Shown here: positions 46,901 to 57,900 of the stretch, piece after piece
Layout of the letters: each line of letters begins with the position of its first letter
Position numbering within the stretch: position 1 is the stretch's first letter
Source: Sinotaia quadrata
Lineage: Eukaryota > Mollusca > Gastropoda > Architaenioglossa > Viviparidae
Reading direction: 5' to 3'
Length of the DNA: 64,000 nucleotides
Assembly (NCBI GenBank): GCA_028829895.1
Contig: CM054178.1
Span: forward strand, 68,663,835-68,727,834
Notes under the pieces: generated by a model
Database searches by the model: none
What the model saw: the letters and a program-made list of their open reading frames with translations, nothing else
Told to the model about the DNA's origin: nothing
Translations under genes and position numbers: made by a program

Positions 46901-49552
46901 CTGGAAGCAGACAGCCACGCATATTAAAGAGAAAAAAATCTGAAGACCATAGAGAAGTGGGGAGACAATCGTTTCTTCGAGCTGCAATGTTTAGAATCTA
47001 TTTGCAAGTTTCGTCACAGGGCACAGAAGGCCAGAGAGAATCGTTACAGTAATGGAGAGAGACCTGTGAACAGGCAAGAGTAACTTGTAGTATAAACAGA
47101 GGGGAAATTGTGGATAGAACTGGCTTGTCTCGGCTCCACATTTGCTGTTCTACAAGTAGCGAAGACGCGTTCTTGTAGAGGGAGATGGAGAGAGAGAACT
47201 GTCATGAAAGGCATGCCGATTTCTAATTGACTGAACAAATGTAATGGGCGTGGGTCACCAATATTCATTTAACTCTGGTAAAGGTAAAGATTTAGAAACT
47301 CTTTGAGGGGGGCAAAGACTCTTGATTCAGTTTTATCGTAATTCATTTATTACTTATCACCCCAAACAGGGCGTCAACAATATGACTCATCGCTGTGAAT
47401 GGTAGAAGTAATTTCATTAGGACAGTTTAATTTACAAGTTTATAAATGACGTCAGCATACAATTGTTGGGACGCAGGATGATGTGCGGGGGGTTGTGTAT
47501 GTGTTAGACATGGTATTTTCTCTTAGGCTCTGTATATATACACACAAAAATTGTCATGTTGAAATGGTGTGTAAGGCAACTTTTGTACCTTATTGTTCTC
47601 AAAAATCATTTGTAAGACCATGGCAAAGGGGCGAACATTTGTCATACACCAGCACATCACGAAAACATAAAGATTATGCCTATTACCTCAGCACAGCACG
47701 AAAACATACAGATTATGCTTATTACCTTAGCACATCACGAAAACATACAGATTATGCTTATTACCTCAGCACATAATGAAAACACACAGATTATGCCTAT
47801 TACACCTGCGTATCATGAAAATACAAAGTTTTTGCCCTTAAATGTTCCCTTTACTTTTCATTTTCTTTAGGGGGTGGGGCAATAACTGCGACCAGAGACT
47901 TGCGGTTTCAGTGCGACCCTGAAGTCAATTTCTACGTCAAAGCCAATGACGAGCACAATAGCCCAGTGGGTCCTGTTGTGATTGACGTCACTTTTAATGG
48001 TGAGTACAATCCGTCGTTTCAGAACCACACATCTGTTCTTGCAAAGCGAACGCTAGTTGGTAGAGTTTCTCAATCATTCTGGATGAGCGTGTTCCTTCCA
48101 AACACATGACGTCACACAATGTGCAAAGTGGATTGGGTTAAATCTTGCATGAAATTGTACTCGAAGAAATCTGCAGGTTGTGCAATCCATCCGGATCTGG
48201 GTAGATACATTTTGGTAAGAGTATCGCCAGTGACGTCATCGATTGCAATTAATGAAAGAGAACGGTAAGGAGCGCCATTGGGCGTCAATGCTAATTAGTA
48301 TTGCAATAGCATTTAGGATAAGGATGGCGTTGATCAGAGAAAAAGAGAAGTGGAAAGAACGGGAACATGTGGCTAGGAAAATAAGCAGCTAATTTGCGTT
48401 GGCCTGCGTTGCAAATATATTTTACTATATTGACATGATCACAAATACATACTGTAACACAACGCCACCCTACTTATGGGTAATGATTATTATTTAATCA
48501 TCCATATCTAATTAACATGTGATGAAAATCTTAATTTGTGTTATTAATACTTCTCCAGAAGAAACCACTCGTCTCTCTCACTTGGTGGATATGTGGGCGC
48601 TGTAAACGTTTTCTCTCTTCTACAACATCAAAGACAAACATTCACTGTTACACAATATTTCCGTACCTGAAAAACTAAAGAAGAAGATAAATCCGTCTTT
48701 TAGTCTATATTTAGCGAGCCCCCATCTACACACTATCTCTCCAACATATGGATATCAATATGTATAAGAAGGTCAATACGTTTATTAAATCAACAATCAA
48801 ATATACAACAAATGAATGAATACAATCAAAAGAGCATTGACCTTTACATCACTTCACAACAGTGTTCGATTAAATTCTAGGACAATCGTTCAAAGTTTAT
48901 CCTAGAATAGACATCAGCAGTCAAATGTTCATATACATTTAATCAAATCATAGGCATTATTTATGGAGTTTTAGAGAAATAATTAAAGTCAATGTACATT
49001 ACCTTTTCAAAGATGGCCGCTGTCATTAGCATGTGTTCACAATCACGGTGTATGCAATAAATCGCTGTCCTTCTTATTTAGACAATGACCTCACGTGCCC
49101 CTTCTAGGCATGTTACACAACTGCTCCAGAATCTTCGACATGCTCTCCAACAAAATGACTTTCAGTCCATCCCCATTGGATGAATTTGTTATGAGCAAGT
49201 GTGAAACTATTAGTCAAGAAAACTACTCATTCAGTTGGAACTAGTTTAGATAAATTGGAAATTAGAAATTCTCGAATATTCTTTACCTGAGTTGTTTATC
49301 CAACCTCGATACTTCAAAATATCCGCATAAGCAGCGCCCAAGTTGGTGTCACTTTGATATTTAACAATTTATGCAACAATTAAGTTTAGAAATATGGAGG
49401 GGTATATTTACTCCACCACACATATTTTATGAAGGTTAGTGGCAAAGGAATAACAAACAAAAAAAGCTTGGATTTAGGTCATTACAAGTACAGAAGTAAG
49501 ACATGTAAACTAAATAAATAACCTCAAGTTCGAATGAGGGATGGACGCAAAA

Positions 49553-49584
<32 letters not shown>

Positions 49585-50015
49585 CGTCAAATAAATGAAT
49601 TAGTATTGAATTAATAAACTGATGCCTGTTTAAACAAGCATACGACTTTTCATTTGCAGTTTAATTTTGTTTGTTTCTATTGTAGTTGTAATGCAATCTG
49701 GTAAATCGTATCGAAGAAGCATAATTGTAAATAGTGCATAAAACATTACTGCTTGATACAGAAGACACGCATGAAATATTTCGATCTTTGTTCCCAGGAT
49801 ACAACGTGAGACCCGTGGCGACAAACCTAGATACAACCGTCAAAATACCGGAAAATACAGGAATAGGAACTACAGCTTACACCATTAATGCAGTCGATGG
49901 CGACGTGTTCAACAGCCTTCAGTACAGGGTCAAGGCCACTCCAGAACAAGGTTTAGATTTATACGAGCTAGTTGGTAAGTCAACATTTTGTTGTATTGAA
50001 TGCGTGCATGCATGT

Positions 50016-50070
<55 letters not shown>

Positions 50071-50879
50071 GGTGCATATAAATTTGTGACTATGCTTGCG
50101 CGTGTGAATTCGTGTGCGTACGTATGTACGTTAATGTGTGTACTTGGGTTTGTGCGTGTCTAAGTTACGCATTTGTTTATAAGTACATATTTTGATAGAG
50201 ACTTGAGAGGAACAGAAAGAAAACCAGTGGTAGAAAAAGTCTGGCAAATTATGACTCTACTATGATCAAGCATTTGAAAAAAAAATACTTATTAAGAGAA
50301 CGGAATTAATTATGGGGCTTAATGTTTTTTTTAAAGTCTTTCTCTCCATCCTTGAGAGTACCATTTATTACTTTTTAATAATATCTCTTTTTTTCTTAGT
50401 TTCTGTTATTATTTGTGTTGTGGGTGAATCTCTAAATCCCATTCACAAGAAATATGCTGGGTGGTAAAGATAACGTTCATTCACGCTTCACTGTAACGCG
50501 AATATACAAAGTTCATTATGCTGTGCAAAGTGCTAAGACTGTGTTCCTCTTTCAAATCATATGACGTCATCATCCAGAGAGGGGCTTGCCTACGTATGTG
50601 TCATTCCTGTTGACTTCACAGTCATATCAAACTTACTTATCTTTAAGATAACAAGATCGTGGTGAGGAGACTCTTGAACTACGAGTACCCGGATCTCAGG
50701 ACTGTGACGCTGACCATTGACATCAGTGATGGATTCTGCAATGCCCAGACCCATGTCCTCACCCTGGAGATCACTGACGTCAACGAACCGCCGGTTCTTA
50801 AGCCCGATTTCGCGGACATCACTGTTTACGAAGACTTCGTAAGACTTGTTATTTTCTCAAATTATACGTGGTGTTTACA

Positions 50880-50918
<39 letters not shown>

Positions 50919-51807
50919 CATGCGTGCGTGCGTTTGTGTATGTGTGTGTGTGTGTGTGATGTGTGTGTGAGAGAGAGTGAGTGAGGCAGGCAGTCAGCTT
51001 GCCAGTCAATCGGTCGGTCAATCAGTCAGTCAGTGAAAATTAGCATGGCACAGTTTGGAACTGGTAGGTTTTAGACGGCGTATATATATATCTACCAGGG
51101 TTTGACCACAGTTTCGTATATCACGAGCAGAACTAAAATATCCATATTTAGTTAACAGTGCATCTTTTAATTTCACAAACTTCTACTAATCACCACCACC
51201 ACCCCATCTTTATATTCCTTGCATGGCTAATGGTCCTCTACTTGACCTAGTTCCTTTGGTCATGGCGAGCGTGGTCAGGCCACAATTGACTACACAGCTA
51301 ACAGCACAATTAATCACTATGAAGGTCAATGATAAATTATAGGCTACATAATATCCATATCAATTGTTGGAAAAATAGAACCAAATTAGAAGATATATTT
51401 TTTTTAAGTAATGAGGGTAATTTCACCACTGGCACAGCCCATCACATATACTGTAGATTGTCTGTAAGGCTTTGCTGTAAGTTGTCTAGCAGGCTTTACT
51501 GCTAGGGTAGATGTGTGATTTTTTTAAAAAATGATATAGGATGACTCAAAATGGTGTATCCAATATGAAACGTAAACTGTACTTGTTAATGTAGTACAGC
51601 AGAAAGCATAAGAAGTGAAATATTCAGTGTACTTAAAAGCATCAACATTACTATAGCTCTGTACTACAAACCTCTTTATCACAACAATACATGAATAAAT
51701 GCAGCTTGTATTATTCTGCATAAACCGATTATTCATTATTATACCACTTTACAATTTTATACAATATCCTTTCAAATTATTATGAATGATATATACGATA
51801 GATAGAC

Positions 51808-51871
<64 letters not shown>

Positions 51872-51891
51872 TAGATTAGATTAGATTAGAT

Positions 51892-51989
<98 letters not shown>

Positions 51990-54900
51990 CATAGAGTGTG
52001 CAGTTTTCAGCGAGGACATGCGCTAATGTTAGAAAATGCAAAACTAATAAAGGTACAAAGACGTACAATTACTAGATAAAGAAAATCACCCTTGTTGCAT
52101 ATCCGTGAAATAAACTTGATATTGTCAGCGTCGCAAATACCAGTAGTAGGTCAAGATTTGAAATGTTTTGGAAGAAAGAAATTTTTGGATAAAACTGTCG
52201 ATCTTTCTGCTACTATAAACACATTGCCACAATATGGCATTACAAGGAGATAGAAAATAAATAATTATTTTAATAATAATAATATAATAAAGCATCACTG
52301 ACCTTAGAGGAAATGGGTTTGTTGTTTTTTAAACCTGGCCAGCTTTATCCTCGAGCACATAGGAAGATTTTTGAAGCAAAACTAAAGCGTCCTTGACCTT
52401 CGAGCATGTTGGGGGTTTTCTTTTCATGGCCAAAATGATGGTACTCATCAAAAATAACCTACGTGACGTAATCAAACACGTAGGAGTATTTCTTTTTAGT
52501 CATATGATCAACTTTATGTTGCATCGTCACATTCATGGGAATGGGGAGGGAGGAATGAAGGAAGAAGTTTTCATATGGCCAGCTTTATGTTGCATTGTCG
52601 CGAAACAGATACATCAGGGTATTCATTAAAAGAAAAAACGGTGTTCAAGGTCATTTGCAAATGATGCTCGAATTTTCACTCGCAGTTTGACTTATAATCA
52701 AGCCTTCCAATAAATAAATTCATTTATATTCCTAGTACATGTAATGCATTCATTTTAATTTTCCACCCGTCATATGATAGGTGGCAAATACTCTAGTGTA
52801 AATATAATATGACATAAATAAATACGAAGCATTGATTTTCGGTCAGTTAACAATAGATCCTGGGTGGACTTTGGTGGATCCTGATGAAAATGAAGTCCAC
52901 AAGTGGACCAGAACAGCATCCACTACATTTTCTATTGACTCGGACTCAGGCCTGATAATTTCCGCCAGCGAGGTCGACGTTGACCCCGACAGGACATTCA
53001 TAACTTACAGACCTGTTATAACCGTCACGGACAAAGATGGGTTAAAAACCACAGGAACAGTCACCATCACAGTACTGGACAAGAACGACAATCCACCCAT
53101 TTTTAAGCCGGTGATTTATTAATGAGCTTTATATTTATTTCTTTAATTTTCTGTATTGCGTTGAATCGTTTTTTCGCAGGCATTAGCGTGAACTTAGCTC
53201 GTGGATTTACTGTATTTTATTTTAGAATATTAAGTATTTGTTCATTTATCTTCATCAGATGTGTTCGATATTTTATAATACAGTGATTTAGTGTGTCTGG
53301 CTAATGGTATTCAGTTCTTAAATGCATACACATGTACACAGATAATAAATAAAATCAATCACGTAAAGAAGCAAGAATCTGCAAGGGTTGTGCAAATGAA
53401 AGGTAAATATATTTTCATAAATATGTCTTGAAACGCTTTGCACGTCTTCCAGCTAAAGCAGTACTTTCCCTATGTATACTTTGCATGTCTTCCAGCTAAA
53501 ACAGTACTTTCCTTATGTATACTTTGCATGTCTTCCAGCTAAAACAGTACTTTCCCTATGTATACTTTGCATGTCTTCCAGCTAAAACAGTACTTTCCTT
53601 ATGTATACTTTGCACGTCTTACAGCTAAATCAGTACTTTCCCTGTGTATACTTTGTATGTCTTCCACCTATAAACGTACTGTCCCTGTGTATACTTTGCA
53701 TGTCTTCCAGCTAAAAAAAGTACTTTCCCTGTATACATTTTGCACGACACCCAGCTAAAGAGTATTTTCTCTCTGTTACTTTTGTACGACACCATGCACG
53801 ACATCCAGCTAAAGGGTATTTTCTCTATATATACTTTTTGTACGATATCCAACTAAAATGTACTGTCCTTGTGTATACTTTGCATGACACAGCTGAAAAT
53901 GTACTTTCTCTGTGTATACTTTGCATGACACCAATTAAAAGTACTTTCCCTTTGTATACTTTGCACGATACCCAACTAAAATTATTTTACCTTTGTTTAC
54001 TACATACGTCACGCAGATAAAGTATACATTCTCTTTGGTACAATTTGCCTGGCACTCAATGAAAAGTACTTTGTGTTTGTATACTTTGAACGACACCCAG
54101 CTAAAAGTACTTTTCTAGATAAACTTTTTTCCAACTGCAACGCAGCCCGCTAAATGCGCTTGGTTCAGTGTACAATATCTATTTTAGTAGTCGAAAGCTG
54201 TAACGCTTCAAGATATTCGGAAAACCTCGTCATATGGTTCAGTGTACAATATCTATTTTAGTAGTCGAAAGCTGTAACGCTTCAAGATATTCGGAAAACC
54301 TCGTCATATGGTTCAGAAATGTACATGTACTTAGTCGCGCGTGTCTCCACACAAGCACAAAACTACAGACTCGCTAATCCACAAACAAAAAAAGAAAAAC
54401 CCTTGAAATAGAACACCTCAAAACACATCCATAGCAACATGACATCTAAAACACACTATAGCAACATGACACCTAAAACACACCTATAGCTGCATGTGAC
54501 TCAAAACACACCCATAACAACAAGACAAGCAAAGCACACCCATAGCAACATGATACCCAAAACACACTCATAGCAACACGACACTCAAGGCACACACCAT
54601 GGCAACGCGACACCAAAATACACCCTTGGATGCAGAGCCGGTTAAGGCACGAACATATGCCTCCCTCCCTCCCCCTCTCTCTCTCTCTCTTTCTGTCAGT
54701 GAGGGAGGGAGGGAGGGAGAGAGGCATAAAGAGAGAGCGCAAGTTTAGTTTTGAGGCCAACTTCCTGTTACAGTTTGAATATTAATCTAGGCTTTGTTCA
54801 TTCACAGATACTATACGAATTCAGTGCATCAGAATGTACGCCAGCCGGGGCAGAATTAGGCACAGTTAAAGCCACTGACATTGACAGTTCTTTCCAAGGA

Positions 54901-57900
54901 AATGATATTCTTGTATATAGGTAAATAGTATTTAGTGGATAGCAGACATACGTGAGAATGCATGTGTGCATGTGAGATGCATGAAGATGTGTTTCTGTAT
55001 TTTTAGGTGTACGTTAGTAAATGTATATGTGTGCATGTGAGATGCATGTGGATGTGTTTATGTATTTTTATATGTATAGGTGTACGTTAGTAAATGCATA
55101 TGTGTGCATGTGAGATGCATGTGGATGTGTTTATGTATTTTTATATGTATAGGTGTACGTTAGTAAATGCATATGTGTGCAGCACACGTAAGTTAATGTG
55201 TCATTATATGTATGTCTGTGTGTTTGAGTAAGCGAATGGGTATATGTGTGTGCGAATGTAGGTGCATGTGTGCTCGAGCGTACCCGTATATCTATGTGCG
55301 TGGGCTTGTGCGAGAGGTGTGTTTTTGAGTGTGTCTTTGTGTGTGCGTGCGTGCTGTTTACGTGACTAACATTCGAAAAGTATTCTGACATAATTTTTGT
55401 GAAGATTAATTCTGTGTGTGGCTGACAGTTAAACACTTACAGTATAGACTATAATCTTCAAAGCAGGATAAATTACATTGTACAATGCAGGATAGACTAT
55501 AACTTACAATGCAGGATAGACTATAAAATACAATACAGGATAAATTACAAGGTACAATGCAGCATAGACTATAACGTACAATGTAGGAAATTATAATGTA
55601 CAATGCAGGATAAACTATAAAATACAATACAGGATAAATTACAAGGTACAATGCAGGATAGACTGACGTACAGTGTGGGATAAATTATAACGTACAATGC
55701 AGGATAAACTATAACGTACAAACCGCACCAGCCTATAATAAATAATTAATAATAATAAATAATAAATAATAAATTGTTCTAAATAGTTTTTTATATGCTC
55801 TTTGCAAAGCCAGTACATTCAGCAGAGTGCAAACTAAAACTAAAACATTTCGCTAAAATTACGGCAGAAAAAGACAAAGTACTTACATTCCGCAGTGTAC
55901 AAACTAAAACTAAAATATTTCGCTAAAATTACGGCAGAAAAAACAAAATACTGATAATGTCACACCAGACTTCACACCATTTTTTTTGGCACGCAGTGGA
56001 AGAAGCTTGAATATGACAGTGTTGGTGGATGGAACCGTACACCTTAACAGCCAGTGCACGGCGGGCTCCACAGACTCGGTACTAGCGCAAGTTACAGATC
56101 AAGGTCTGTACCCGGGACCATTAACCGGGGTACCAGCCACCGTAACCCTGAAATGCAATGTGAGTTTCCAAGATTTTTTTCAAAAACTTTTATAATAATA
56201 ATAAGAAGTAGAAGAGGAAGAAGAAAAAATACAATACACATTATTTATATTTAAGGAGGTTGTATTAAGGTGGATTCACAGATTGAGAATTAGACAAGCT
56301 TTTGTGAGTTGTGAGGGGATTATTAATGTTCACTGACGATATGAAAAAAATATTTGTAAATCGCTGGGGCTTGGAGATTTTTCCATTTTTTAAAAGACGT
56401 AATTGCATGCAGTCTTATGTTTATTGCTAATAGGATATTAATCAACTGCTATGACACACAAAGGCAACATCAAAATGTAAAATGTTACATTTAAAAAATA
56501 ACTCATAATACATAATTTCTTTCAAATTTAACTGAAAATGACTAAGCATTAATTGTTAAGAGGTTAATATCTATGTATCTATTTAAAAATATGTAGTGGG
56601 GATAGTCTGTTTTCGTGTGTGTTGTCTGTTCATTATTGTCTTAATGTATGCCGGTGAATATATTATGTGTATGCGTACGTGCGCTTAAAATCTCCACTGT
56701 TTTAATGAAAATATTTTTGTCAAAATGCATTCTAGCCATGCCCTACGCCGCCCCCGCCGAAAACTACAACCATAATAAGTACACCAGTTGTTGCAACCAC
56801 GACAAAGCGTTCTAATCTTACAATTGGTCAGGCCGGCTCCAACAAGTCAGACTTTTTTACAGGCAATATGGGTTGGATCGTTCCTGCGGCCATACTTGCC
56901 GCCCTCCTTCTTGGCATTTTGGCTTACGTCATCTGGCGTTACTGCACACGTGCCTGTAGCAATTGGTCCAATCGTCGGGCCCTCATGAAAAAGTGGGTCA
57001 AATCGAATATGCCTTTTCTTTGCTCTGAAAATATATACTAGGAAACTGAGTTTTATGATTATAAAGTTTAAAACATTTTTACTTCGTTGTGGACTGATTA
57101 AAATATTCATTTAAGGGCAAGAAGATGTGATTGCTTCAAAAATTGAATAATGGCAATTAGTAGATTTGGAGATATTTTTCAAAATATCAAATTTCATCAG
57201 AAACATGCAATAAGGCTGGTTTCAAAATCAGACAGGCAAGTTGACCCCATTACTGAAATGATCTTTAAGACAAAAGAAATATAAATTTAGGACACATTTC
57301 TTTACATTAAAAATCTATACAATATGTATCAGGTCAAATTAAAATTAAAATGAAGCAAAACTCAACAGCTTTAACTGATATGCAATTAAAACTCAAAACT
57401 AGTTTCAAGGTAAAGAGGAAGTGAAAGAGGTGTGAATGGAATTATTCAATACATTAATCACCCGTGCGACTATGATAGAGTGAATGATTTGAACTCATCC
57501 TTGATTTCCATTTTTCCTTCCTTCATTATGTTTTTAGGTCACCCAAAAGTAAAACCGCACCACCTAAAGCTGTCAAACTGAAAAAGGAAAACAAGATCAG
57601 AGATCCGCCGCCAACTCCTCCTGCTCCTCCGTAAGTATTATCCACAGGAATTTCCATCCATTAATGAGCACTTCAGAAATCGCGAATGTCGGAATCTGGA
57701 AACAATAAACTATTCTGCGCACATTTCACGCGCAACTGTGTGTTGTAATAATCAAGATATTGTAAATTTTGTTCTGCTTAATTATGTTTCTAACGAGATT
57801 CTAAATGTGTGTTTTGTTTAATTATTATTTATTCATCATCATTATTATTATTATCGTCATCGTGTCCTTTATTATTTGTGCGATGTTTTGAATAGTGAAA

